Assembly (NCBI RefSeq): GCF_016793825.1
Contig: NZ_JAEULM010000021.1
Span: 62,001-126,000, forward strand
Source: Sphingopyxis sp.
GTDB lineage: Bacteria > Pseudomonadota > Alphaproteobacteria > Sphingomonadales > Sphingomonadaceae
DNA length: 64,000 nucleotides
Reading direction: 5' to 3'
Part shown: positions 19,327 through 26,879 of the stretch, piece by piece
How the letters are laid out: each line of letters begins with the position of its first letter
Numbering within the stretch: position 1 is the first letter of the stretch
Notes under the pieces: generated by a model
The model's input: only the letters and a program-made list of their open reading frames with translations
What the model was told of the DNA's origin: nothing
Database searches by the model: none
Position numbers and translations under genes: made by a program

Positions 19327-19404
19327 CGTCATCCCGGCGAAGGCCGGGATTTCAACCTCGAATTTTGAAGAGGCGGCGAGATTCCGGCATCCGCCGGAAT
19401 GACG
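19327..19404. repeat. Head-to-head pair of REP palindromes (BIME-like)
   Basis: Two related palindromes, ATCCCGGC-GAAG-GCCGGGAT (19331-19350) and ATTCCGGC-ATCC-GCCGGAAT (19381-19400), are bordered by CGTC on the left and GACG on the right, so the two units face each other. The element ends one base before the mmsB stop region. A similar, more degenerate element is at 21197-21256. Confidence 0.75.
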
Positions 19405-19405
19405 A

Positions 19406-20281
19406 TCAGGATTGCAGCGTCTGGATGATCGCCGAGAAGTCGCGGCCATCCTTGTCGGCCCCGACGAAAGCCTCATAAAGCTCGCGCGCCTTCGTCCCCA
19501 TCGGGACGTCGGCATCGACGCTCGCCGCCGCCTCCATCGCCAGACGCAGGTCCTTCAGCATCAGCGCGGCAGCAAATCCGCCCTTGTAGTCGTTGTCGGC
19601 GGGCGTCGTCGGCCCGACGCCGGGCAGCGGGGCGTAGGAAGTGAGCGACCAGCACTGCCCCGACGACACGCTGGCAATGTCGAAAAAGCGCTGCGGATCG
19701 AGTCCGAGCTTCTGTGCGAGCGCGAGCGTCTCGCAGGTTGCGATCATCGACGCGCCGAGCAACATGTTGTTGCAGATCTTCGCGCCCTGCCCAGCGCCCG
19801 CGTCGCCTGCGTGGATCACGGCCTTGCCCATCCTGGCCAGGATCGGTTCGGCGCGCGCGAAGCCCTCGTCGGTGCCGCCGACCATGAAGGTCAGCGTCCC
19901 CGCATTCGCCGCCGCGATGCCGCCCGAGACCGGCGCATCGACCGCGACGAGGCCTTTGGCCGTCGCGGCTTCGATGTTCGCACGCGCGGTTGCGACGTCG
20001 ATCGTCGAGCAATCGAGCAGCAAAGTGCCCGGCGCGGCGTTCGGAAAGACGTCGCTTTCATAGACACCCGCGACATGCTTGCCCGCGGGGAGCATCGTCA
20101 CCACGGCTTCGGCGCCGGTGACGGCCTCGGCGGCCGAAGCGGCGCGCGTGCAGCCTGCCTCGACCGCGCGTGCGAGCGCGTCCTCGCTGAGGTCGAAGGC
20201 GCGGACGTCATGCCCTGCCTTCGCAAGATTTGCGGCCATACCGCCGCCCATATTGCCGAGTCCGATAAAGGCGATTTTCAT
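19406..20281 (-). CDS. mmsB: 3-hydroxyisobutyrate dehydrogenase
   Basis: Oxidises 3-hydroxyisobutyrate to methylmalonate semialdehyde with NAD in valine degradation. The 291-residue protein starts with the Rossmann signature IAFIGLGNMGGGMAANL, has PVSGG, and carries the family's catalytic Lys in GAGQGAKICNN. It is the last gene of the leftward valine operon, after HIBYL-CoA hydrolase and hydratase genes, which is the expected pathway context. GGGAGAGAG precedes the ATG, although that purine run belongs to the edge of the repeat element at 20289-20391, so repeat and ribosome site abut. Confidence 0.95.
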   Translation of the reverse strand: MKIAFIGLGNMGGGMAANLAKAGHDVRAFDLSEDALARAVEAGCTRAASAAEAVTGAEAVVTMLPAGKHVAGVYESDVFPNAAPGTLLLDCSTIDVATARANIEAATAKGLVAVDAPVSGGIAAANAGTLTFMVGGTDEGFARAEPILARMGKAVIHAGDAGAGQGAKICNNMLLGASMIATCETLALAQKLGLDPQRFFDIASVSSGQCWSLTSYAPLPGVGPTTPADNDYKGGFAAALMLKDLRLAMEAAASVDADVPMGTKARELYEAFVGADKDGRDFSAIIQTLQS

Positions 20282-20288
20282 ACTCTCT

Positions 20289-20391
20289 CCCCTCCCGCTT
20301 GCGGGAGGGGCCGGGGGAGGGCCTGTCCCGAATATTGCACTGGCGGGGAGGAAACAGGCCCTCCCCTAACCCCTCCCGCAAGCGGGAGGGG
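20289..20391. repeat. Nested inverted-repeat element between mmsB and hydratase genes
   Basis: Two near-identical hairpins (CCCCTCCCGC / GCGGGAGGGG at 20289-20310 and at 20370-20391) flank a third, longer-range inverted repeat (GGGGAGGGCCTGT at 20313-20325 with ACAGGCCCTCCCC at 20354-20366). The whole 103-bp block could fold as a three-way cruciform. It is of a different sequence family from the CGTCAT elements nearby and sits inside the operon, so it may stabilise or separate the transcript parts. Confidence 0.75.
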
Positions 20392-20399
20392 AACCGGGT

Positions 20400-21182
20400 T
20401 CACCGCCCCTTCCACACGCCTTCGCGCTTCTCGATAAACGCGGCCATCCCTTCGGCCTTGTCTTCGGTCGCCGCCAGAATCTGGAACAGGCGGCGTTCGT
20501 AGATCAGGCCCTGATCGAGCGTCGTCTCGAACGCGGCATTGACCATGTCCTTGTTCACCATCGCGGCCATCGGCGGCATCGATGCGATCGTGGTCGCGGT
20601 TTTCACCGCTTCATCGACAAGGCTCGCATGGTCGACGACGCGGGCGACAAGACCCGAACGCTCGGCCTCGGCGGCGTCCATCATCCGGCCGGTGAGGCAC
20701 ATTTCCATCGCCTTCGCCTTGCCGATCGCGCGCGTCAACCGCTGCGACCCGCCCATGCCGGGAGCGACGCCGAGCTTGATTTCGGGCTGGCCGAATTTCG
20801 CCTTCTCCGACGCGATGATGAAGTCGGCCATCATCGCGAGTTCGCAGCCGCCGCCGAGCGCGAAGCCGTTGACCGCCGCGATCCACGGCTTGCGGACCTT
20901 CTTCACGAAGTCGCTCGTCCATTTCGAGAAGAAGTCCTCGAGATAGAAATCGGCCGCCGGCTTGTCGGCCATTTCCTTGATGTCGGCGCCGGCGGCAAAG
21001 GCCTTGTCCCCCGAGCCGGTGAGGACGGCGCAGCGCTGGCTGTCGTCGGCTTCGAAAGCCGCAAAAGCCGCGATCAGATCTTCGAGCACGCCCGAGTTCA
21101 GCGCGTTCAGCGCCTGCGGGCGGTTGAGCGTCGCCAGCGTCACGGCGCCGCGCTGTTCGACGAGGAGGGTTTCGTAGGTCAT
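20400..21182 (-). CDS. Enoyl-CoA hydratase (crotonase)
   Basis: A 260-residue crotonase-family enzyme. The oxyanion-hole motif [10 protein letters not shown] is near residue 64, [11 protein letters not shown] near 106, and the two catalytic glutamates fit GGGCE and QPEIKLG. In the valine operon it would hydrate methacrylyl-CoA to 3-hydroxyisobutyryl-CoA, though general short-chain activity is likely. AAGGAGA precedes the ATG. It lies between HIBYL-CoA hydrolase and mmsB, separated from both neighbours by palindromic repeats. Confidence 0.93.
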   Translation of the reverse strand: MTYETLLVEQRGAVTLATLNRPQALNALNSGVLEDLIAAFAAFEADDSQRCAVLTGSGDKAFAAGADIKEMADKPAADFYLEDFFSKWTSDFVKKVRKPWIAAVNGFALGGGCELAMMADFIIASEKAKFGQPEIKLGVAPGMGGSQRLTRAIGKAKAMEMCLTGRMMDAAEAERSGLVARVVDHASLVDEAVKTATTIASMPPMAAMVNKDMVNAAFETTLDQGLIYERRLFQILAATEDKAEGMAAFIEKREGVWKGR

Positions 21183-21196
21183 TTGGCAATCTCCTT

Positions 21197-21256
21197 CGTC
21201 AATCCGGCGAACGCCGGAATCTCGACAGCGAGACCCCGGTCTTCGCTAGGGTGACG
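21197..21256. repeat. Degenerate REP pair between hydrolase and hydratase genes
   Basis: Starts with CGTCAATCCGGC, has the palindrome TCCGGC-GAAC-GCCGGA (21203-21218) and ends GGGTGACG. Borders and core match the 19327-19404 element, but the right-hand palindrome is decayed (CCCCGGTCTTCGCTAGGG). It ends two bases before the stop codon of the hydrolase gene. Confidence 0.65.
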
Positions 21257-21258
21257 GT

Positions 21259-22317
21259 CTAGGTTAGAGGGGTCCATCTTTCGGATTCGGGAAGCGGCGC
21301 GAAGATCGCGTCGATCCAGTCGTCCGTCACCGCCTCCGGGGTCGGCGGGTCCCATTTCGGGTTATTGTCCTTGTCGACGATCAGCGCACGGACGCCCTCG
21401 ATGAAATCGTGCATGCGGACGACGCGGCTGCCGATGGCATATTCCTGCGTCATCTGGCCTGCGAAATCGTGCATCGCGCCGCCCTCCTTCAATTGACGGA
21501 GCGCGACCTTGCAGGTCTGCGGCGATTTGGTGCGCAGCGCGTCGAGTTCCTTCGCCGCCCACTCCCCACCGTCGGCGTCGAGCGCGGCGAGAATATCCTC
21601 GTAGGTGTCGCTGGCGAACAACCGGTTGATCTTGTCGATATGCCGGGTGATCGCGGCTGGCGGCGCGGTGACCGACAATTCGCCCAATATGCCTCCGATG
21701 CGGTCGGGGTGCGCCGCGATACGCGCTTTCGCGTCGGCGAGCCGTTCGGACGGCAGATAATGTGTCGCGAGACCAAGCGCGAGGCAGTCGGCCCCGTCGA
21801 GCCGCGCACCGGTGAGCGCGAGAAAGACGCCGACGCGGCCTTCGAGACGCGGCAGATACCAACCGCCGCCGACGTCAGGGAACAGGCCGATCCCGGTTTC
21901 GGGCATCGCGAAGCGCGTATGTTCGGTCGCAACGCGATATTTCGCCGGCTGCGAGATGCCGACCCCGCCGCCCATGGTGATGCCGTCCATGAAGGCGACG
22001 ACAGGCTTGGCATAGGTGAACAGCAGGTGATTGAGCCGATATTCGGTGTGGAAGAAGGCGCGCGCCTCCTTGCCGTCCTTCGCCCCGCTTTCCGCGAGCA
22101 TGCGGATGTCGCCGCCCGCGCAGAAGCCGCGGCCCTCGCTATGATCGATGATCACCGCCTCGACGCTATCATCGCCCTGCCACGGCACGAGCGCGTCGAT
22201 CATCGCCTCACACATCGGCAGGTTGAGCGCGTGGATCGCCTTGGGACGATTGAGCGATATTCGCCCCACGCGACCGTCGGTCGAGATCAGGACATCGTCG
22301 GTATGATTGAGGGTCAT
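21259..22317 (-). CDS. 3-hydroxyisobutyryl-CoA hydrolase
   Basis: A crotonase-fold thioesterase of 352 residues, longer than hydratases as expected for the HIBYL-CoA hydrolase group. It has GRGFCAGGDIRML in the oxyanion-hole region, MDGITMGGGVGIS, and PETGIGLFPDVGGG, the typical hydrolase version of the second catalytic segment. It releases CoA from 3-hydroxyisobutyryl-CoA in valine degradation and gives the free acid used by MmsB. The start overlaps the stop of the isobutyryl-CoA dehydrogenase gene (ATGA), so they are translationally coupled. The gene is followed by a REP element. Confidence 0.93.
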   Translation of the reverse strand: MTLNHTDDVLISTDGRVGRISLNRPKAIHALNLPMCEAMIDALVPWQGDDSVEAVIIDHSEGRGFCAGGDIRMLAESGAKDGKEARAFFHTEYRLNHLLFTYAKPVVAFMDGITMGGGVGISQPAKYRVATEHTRFAMPETGIGLFPDVGGGWYLPRLEGRVGVFLALTGARLDGADCLALGLATHYLPSERLADAKARIAAHPDRIGGILGELSVTAPPAAITRHIDKINRLFASDTYEDILAALDADGGEWAAKELDALRTKSPQTCKVALRQLKEGGAMHDFAGQMTQEYAIGSRVVRMHDFIEGVRALIVDKDNNPKWDPPTPEAVTDDWIDAIFAPLPESERWTPLT

Positions 22318-23465
22318 TGGCGCAGCAGGTCCCTTCCAACGATCATCCGCATCACCTGGTTCGTTCCTTCAAGGATCGAATGAACGCGCAGGTCGCGCCA
22401 GAAACGCTCGATCGGATAATCCTTCAGATAGCCATAGCCGCCGAACAATTGCAGCGCGTCGTTGACGATCTTGCTGCCATTGTCGGTCGCGAGCCGCTTT
22501 GCCATAGCCGAGAAGCGCGACTTGTCGGGCGCGTTCGCGGTGACCTTTGCCGCCGCGAGATAGAGCAGCGCACGCGACGCTTCGAGGTCGGTCGCCATGT
22601 CGGCGAGCATGAACTGGGTGTTCTGGAAGTCCGCGATCGGCTGCCCGAACTGCTGGCGATCCTTCGTGTAAGCGATCGCCTCGTCGAGGCAGCGCTGCGC
22701 CCCGCCCAGCGAGCAGGCGCCGATGTTGAGGCGGCCGCCGTCGAGCCCCGCCATCGCGAAGCGGAAGCCGTCACCCTCGGCCCCGACGAGGTTTTCGACC
22801 GGCACGCGGCAATCCTCGAAAATCACCTGCGCGGTGGGGGATGCGTTCCAGCCGAGCTTCTTCTCGGGCGCGCCGAAGCTCAAACCCGGCGTGTCCTTTT
22901 CGACGACGAGACAGCTGATACCCTTCGACTTCTCCTCGCCGGTACGGACCATGCAGACGTAAACGTCGTTATAGCCCGCGCCCGAGATGAACTGCTTGGT
23001 GCCGTTCAGCACATAATGGTCGCCGTCCTTTTTCGCGGTCGTCTTGAGCGCCGCGGCGTCCGACCCCGAACCCGGTTCGGTCAGGCAATAGCTCGCGATC
23101 TTCTCCATACCGACAAGCTGGGGCAGGAAGCGCGCCTTGATCTCGGCGCCGCCGAAGCGGTCGATCATCCATGTCGCCATATTATGGATCGAGACATAGG
23201 CGCTGGTCGCGGGACAGCCATAGGCCATCGCCTCCATGATCAGCGCGGCCTCCAGCCGGCCGAGCCCGATGCCGCCCGATTCCTCGGCGACGTAAATGGC
23301 GCCGAAGCCGAGTTCGCCCGCCGCCTTCCACACGTCGACGGGATAATGATGCGTCTCGTCCCATTCCGCCGCGAAGGGCGTGATGCGGTCGGCGGTGAAC
23401 TTGCGCGCCATGTCCTGAATGGCGAGCTGGTCGTCGGTAAGCTGGAACTGGTCGGTCATGGTCAT
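22314..23465 (-). CDS. Isobutyryl-CoA dehydrogenase (acyl-CoA dehydrogenase)
   Basis: A 383-residue acyl-CoA dehydrogenase. CLTEPGSGSDAAA and NGTKQFISGAG form the FAD/substrate site, DRQQFGQPI and LQLFGGYGY are in the helical bundle, and the catalytic Glu lies in SILEGTNQVMR. The valine-operon context points to isobutyryl-CoA oxidation to methacrylyl-CoA; a broader branched-chain range is possible. ATG at 23465 is chosen because it overlaps the ridA stop as ATGA; a second ATG lies at 23459, and the open frame reaching 23504 lacks support. It overlaps the hydrolase gene downstream by four bases. Confidence 0.93.
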   Translation of the reverse strand: MTMTDQFQLTDDQLAIQDMARKFTADRITPFAAEWDETHHYPVDVWKAAGELGFGAIYVAEESGGIGLGRLEAALIMEAMAYGCPATSAYVSIHNMATWMIDRFGGAEIKARFLPQLVGMEKIASYCLTEPGSGSDAAALKTTAKKDGDHYVLNGTKQFISGAGYNDVYVCMVRTGEEKSKGISCLVVEKDTPGLSFGAPEKKLGWNASPTAQVIFEDCRVPVENLVGAEGDGFRFAMAGLDGGRLNIGACSLGGAQRCLDEAIAYTKDRQQFGQPIADFQNTQFMLADMATDLEASRALLYLAAAKVTANAPDKSRFSAMAKRLATDNGSKIVNDALQLFGGYGYLKDYPIERFWRDLRVHSILEGTNQVMRMIVGRDLLRQ

Positions 23466-23857
23466 TTCTCGATAATGGCTTCGGCTTCGATTTCGACTTT
23501 CCATTCGGGGCGAATCAGTGCCGGCACAACCAGCATTGTCGATGCCGGCCGTACATTTTTGAATGCCGATCCGTGCGCACGCCCAACGAGGTCGGCGTCG
23601 GCAGGGTCGGTGATATACATGCGCGTGCGCACGACGTCGGCATAGCTGCCGCCGAGAGCCTCGAGTGCCTCGCCAATGATCGCGATGCAGCGCGCCGCCT
23701 GCACCCCGGCATCGCCGACCGTCGAGGTTCCATCGGCTTCGATCGGCGCGCAGCCCGCGACATCGATGCGGCTCCCCACCCGAACCGCGCGACTATAGCC
23801 ATAGACCGGTTCGAACGGGGATGCCGAAGCGTGGTTGCGACGCGAACCGTCAGCCAC
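23462..23857 (-). CDS. RidA/YjgF-family protein
   Basis: A small trimeric-barrel protein of about 131 residues of the RidA (YER057c/UK114) family, whose archetype hydrolyses reactive enamine/imine intermediates from PLP enzymes. Visible landmarks are the N-terminal YSRAVRVGSRIDVAG, the conserved Arg in VRPASTMLVV and the C-terminal EIEAEAII. The start is uncertain: GTG 23857 overlaps the upstream lipoprotein stop, while ATG 23884 would add nine residues and a 35-base overlap; neither has a clear ribosome site. It is tightly coupled to the isobutyryl-CoA dehydrogenase gene. Its exact activity is unknown. Confidence 0.85.
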   Translation of the reverse strand: MADGSRRNHASASPFEPVYGYSRAVRVGSRIDVAGCAPIEADGTSTVGDAGVQAARCIAIIGEALEALGGSYADVVRTRMYITDPADADLVGRAHGSAFKNVRPASTMLVVPALIRPEWKVEIEAEAIIEK

Positions 23858-24149
23858 AGGTGATCCGCTCGATCTTGTAGGCATCGTCGTACATCACGTT
23901 CACGCGATCCTGCCGATAATCCATGGTCATCGCCGAGCGCGGCGGACCCCAGCGCAGCGTCCGAGCGCCGGTTGCCTTCAGGATCGCGGCCCCAAGTTCG
24001 GGGGTCGCGGTCTGGCCGACAAAGCTCGCTCCCGCATCGGCGCTGCACGTCGCGGGAACAGGCGCGGGCGCCGGTTCCGCGTCCCCGGAAGTTGCGGCGC
24101 AGGCAGCAAGCGGCAAAGCGGCAGCAATGGCGACGAAGCGAATATCCAT
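23850..24149 (-). CDS. Lipoprotein with peptidase inhibitor I78-like domain
   Basis: A 99-residue exported lipoprotein: lipobox LAAC with Cys17, a short Ala/Pro linker, then an I78-type inhibitor domain. The family's pattern is seen as C-ADAGASFVGQTAT, LRWGPP, TMDYRQDRVNV and a final ITCG with a likely disulfide between the two cysteines. Such proteins are thought to inhibit serine peptidases in the periplasm. GGGGAGACA lies before the ATG. It sits oddly inside the valine operon, 82 bases after mmsA and overlapping ridA, and has no obvious role in valine breakdown. Confidence 0.8.
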   Translation of the reverse strand: MDIRFVAIAAALPLAACAATSGDAEPAPAPVPATCSADAGASFVGQTATPELGAAILKATGARTLRWGPPRSAMTMDYRQDRVNVMYDDAYKIERITCG

Positions 24150-24231
24150 GAGATGTCTCCCCTGACAGCGCTACCCCGGGCGGCAGCGCAGTCTTCATAG
24201 ACTCGCGCCGCCGCGTCGTCGATATGCGCCG

Positions 24232-25725
24232 CTACCCCATCGTCGGGATGACGAAGGCATTGCCGCCGTCGGGCGACCCGTCGGGCCAGCGTGCGGTCAC
24301 GGTCTTGACCTTGGTCCAGAACTTCACGCCTTCCATGCCGTGCTGGTTGGTGTCGCCGAACGCCGAACGCTTCCAGCCGCCGAACGTATGGTACGCAACG
24401 GGCACCGGGATCGGCACGTTGATGCCGACCATGCCGACATTGACGCGCGCGGCGAATTCGCGCGCCGCGTGGCCGTTGCGCGTGAAGATCGCGACGCCAT
24501 TGCCATATTGATGCTTCGACGGCAGCTCGAGCGCGGTTTCGAAGTCAGGCGCGCGCACGATCTGGAGGACGGGGCCGAAAATCTCTTCCTTATAGCTTTC
24601 CATGTCGGCGGTGACATGGTCGAACAGCGTCGGACCGACGAAGAAGCCCTTTTCATGCCCCTGCAGCGTGAAGCCGCGGCCATCGATCACCAGTTCGGCG
24701 CCTTCGTCGGCGCATTTCTGGATCCAGCCTTCGACCTTGTCCTTGTGCGCCTGTGTTACCACCGGACCATAATGCGCCTCGGCATCGGTCGACACGCCGA
24801 CGCGCAGCGCCTCGATCGCGGGGATCAGTTTGGCGCGGAGGCGGTTCGCGGTGTCCTCGCCGACCGGCACGACGACCGGCAGCGCCATGCAGCGTTCGCC
24901 CGCCGACCCGAAGGCCGCGCCGGTCAGGTCGTTCACCACCTGGTCGAGATCGGCGTCGGGCATGACGATGCCGTGGTTCTTCGCGCCGCCCATCGCCTGC
25001 ACGCGCTTTCCGTTCGCGACGCCGCGGTTGTAGACATAATGCGCGATGTCCGACGAGCCGACAAAGCTGACCGCGCCAATGTCGGGGTGGTCGAGGATCG
25101 CGTCGACCATTTCCTTGTCGCCGTGGACGACCTGGAAGATTCCCTCCGGCATCCCTGCCTCGAGGAAGAGTTCCGACAGGCGGACGGGCACCGACGGATC
25201 ACGTTCGCTGGGCTTCAGGATGAAGGCGTTGCCGACGACCGTCGCAATCGCGCCCATCCACAGCGGGATCATCGCAGGGAAGTTGAACGGGGTGATGCCG
25301 ACGCCGATGCCGATCGGCTGACGCATCGAATAGACATCGATGCCCGGACCGGCGCCGATGGTATAGTCGCCCTTCAGCACGTGCGGCGCGCCGCAGGCGA
25401 ATTCGACGACGTCGAGCCCGCGTTGCAGGTCGCCGCGCGCATCCGCCACCACTTTGCCATGCTCGCTCGCCAGCAATTCGGCGAGCTCGTTCAGATTGGC
25501 CTCGACCAGTCGCTTGAATTCGAACATCACGCGCGCGCGGCGCTGGGGATTGGTGGTGGCCCAGCCGGGCTGCGCGGCCTTCGCTGCGGCGACGGCGCGG
25601 TCGAGCACCGCGCGATCCCCCAGCGCGACCCGCGCCTGGATGCCGCCATTATTGGGGTCGAGAATGTCGCCGAAGCGGCTCGCGCCGCCGGCGCCGCCGA
25701 CGATGTGATGATCGATCTGTCGCAT
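24232..25725 (-). CDS. mmsA: CoA-acylating methylmalonate-semialdehyde dehydrogenase
   Basis: Converts methylmalonate semialdehyde, NAD and CoA to propionyl-CoA, the last step of valine degradation. The 497-residue protein has ITPFNFPAMIPLWM, the NAD-binding FVGSSDIA and the catalytic Cys279 in GSAGERCMALP, all typical of MmsA rather than ordinary aldehyde dehydrogenases. ATG at 25725 follows GGGAGA; the longer open frame upstream is not supported. It is the first gene of the leftward valine operon and is divergent from a LysR gene 98 bases away, which is the probable regulator. Confidence 0.95.
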   Translation of the reverse strand: MRQIDHHIVGGAGGASRFGDILDPNNGGIQARVALGDRAVLDRAVAAAKAAQPGWATTNPQRRARVMFEFKRLVEANLNELAELLASEHGKVVADARGDLQRGLDVVEFACGAPHVLKGDYTIGAGPGIDVYSMRQPIGIGVGITPFNFPAMIPLWMGAIATVVGNAFILKPSERDPSVPVRLSELFLEAGMPEGIFQVVHGDKEMVDAILDHPDIGAVSFVGSSDIAHYVYNRGVANGKRVQAMGGAKNHGIVMPDADLDQVVNDLTGAAFGSAGERCMALPVVVPVGEDTANRLRAKLIPAIEALRVGVSTDAEAHYGPVVTQAHKDKVEGWIQKCADEGAELVIDGRGFTLQGHEKGFFVGPTLFDHVTADMESYKEEIFGPVLQIVRAPDFETALELPSKHQYGNGVAIFTRNGHAAREFAARVNVGMVGINVPIPVPVAYHTFGGWKRSAFGDTNQHGMEGVKFWTKVKTVTARWPDGSPDGGNAFVIPTMG

Positions 25726-25778
25726 AAGCCGAGTCTCCCATATGAAGTTGCTCCCGCAACAGACCAGTTGACCCGCGA

Positions 25779-25820
25779 TTGCAAGGGATAGACTTGCAGC
25801 TCTTTCCTGCATATTTGCAG
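25779..25820. promoter_or_regulatory. Candidate LysR operator region (TTGCA repeats)
   Basis: The mmsA-lysR divergent gap has TTGCAA (25779-25784), TTGCAG (25794-25799) and a perfect inverted repeat CTGCA-TATT-TGCAG (25807-25820) that ends three bases before the lysR ATG. The arrangement of related half-sites 13-15 bases apart fits a LysR tetramer that represses its own gene and controls mmsA. Confidence 0.5.
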
Positions 25821-25823
25821 GTC

Positions 25824-26711
25824 ATGGATTGGGACAAGCTGCAATATTTCCTGTTCCTCGCGCGCCATGGCACGCTTGCGCGCGCCGGAATGGCGTTGCA
25901 CGTCGACGCGACGACGGTCAGCCGGCGAGTCAGCGCATTGGAGACCGTGCTCGGCCAAACGCTGTTCGAACGCACCCCGGCGGGCTTCGTCCTGACCGCG
26001 GCAGGCCGGGCGCTCGTCCCCCACGCCGAGGCGATGGCCGCGGCGGCGGCCCGCATCCATTTGGCGCAGGAAGACGGTTCGGGCTTGTCGGGGCAGTTGC
26101 GCGTCAGCGTTTCCGAGGGATTCGGCAACAGCTTCATCGCACCGCGCCTCGCCAGCTTCGTCGCGGCCCATCCGGAGCTCGAGATCGACCTTGTCGCATC
26201 GTCGGGATTTCTTGATCCCTCGCGACGCGAGGCCGACATGGCCGTCCTGCTCGCCCGGCCGCGCAAGGGTCCGTTGATCACGCGCAAACTGTCGGATTAC
26301 AGCCTCGGCCTTTATGCTCCGGCGGCGCGTCCCGACTGGCAGGACGCGGTCGCGGCGGGTCCGTTGGGGCGCGCGGGCATTCCGGTGATCGGCTATATGC
26401 CCGATATCCTCTATGCACCCGAACTCGATTATCTGGGCGAGATCGAACCGGGGCTGCGCGCGAGCGTGCGATCATCGTCGATCCTCGCGCAGCGGCGGAT
26501 GATAGCCGGCGGAGCGGGCGTGGGTGTCCTCCCCTGCTTCCTCGCCGCCGACGATCCCGGGCTGGTGCGCGTGCGCCCCGAACAAGCCATCGCGCGCGCC
26601 TTCTGGCTTGCACTCCACCGCGATATCGCGCCGCAGCCGCGAATTCGCGCCTTTATCGACTGGCTCGACATCGAAGTGAGGGAAAGTCGCGGACTGCTGG
26701 TGCCGGGGTGA
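25824..26711 (+). CDS. LysR-family transcriptional regulator
   Basis: A 295-residue LysR regulator. The winged helix-turn-helix lies at the N-terminus (HGTLARAGMALHVDATTVSR), followed by the linker helix and a two-lobed effector domain (LRVSVSEGFG onward). ATG 25824 starts the protein at MDWDKLQYF, a normal LysR beginning; the open frame extends further upstream across the putative operator. Divergence from mmsA suggests it controls valine catabolism, with an intermediate such as a branched-chain acyl-CoA or acid as effector, which is inference. No strong ribosome site is visible. Confidence 0.9.
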   Translation: MDWDKLQYFLFLARHGTLARAGMALHVDATTVSRRVSALETVLGQTLFERTPAGFVLTAAGRALVPHAEAMAAAAARIHLAQEDGSGLSGQLRVSVSEGFGNSFIAPRLASFVAAHPELEIDLVASSGFLDPSRREADMAVLLARPRKGPLITRKLSDYSLGLYAPAARPDWQDAVAAGPLGRAGIPVIGYMPDILYAPELDYLGEIEPGLRASVRSSSILAQRRMIAGGAGVGVLPCFLAADDPGLVRVRPEQAIARAFWLALHRDIAPQPRIRAFIDWLDIEVRESRGLLVPG

Positions 26712-26761
26712 GTTCAGACGGCTGGTGATGCGATGGCGACGCCATGGTATCGCCGGAAACT

Positions 26762-26815
26762 AAAGTGTCGCACTTTGTCGCAACGGCCCGAAAGCGCTTG
26801 CATGGTGCATTGCAA
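26762..26815. promoter_or_regulatory. Two palindromes upstream of the RND efflux operon
   Basis: AAAGTG-TCG-CACTTT (26762-26776) is a perfect 6-bp-arm inverted repeat, and TTGCA-N8-TGCAA (26798-26815) is a second. Both lie in the 168-base gap between lysR and the efflux adaptor gene. Efflux operons of this type are usually repressed by a TetR- or MarR-type protein; none is encoded nearby, so the owner is unknown. Confidence 0.4.
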
Positions 26816-26879
26816 TAGGTTGAATAGCGCCGGTTCCCTCCCCGCGGCCGGCCGGCACAAACCGAGACGGATTTATCGA

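Noticed and set aside
22956-22967. GACGTAAACGTC, a palindrome like the catabolic operator
   Set aside because: It lies inside the isobutyryl-CoA dehydrogenase gene, encodes conserved-type residues and lacks the TTTACG/CGTAAA arms.
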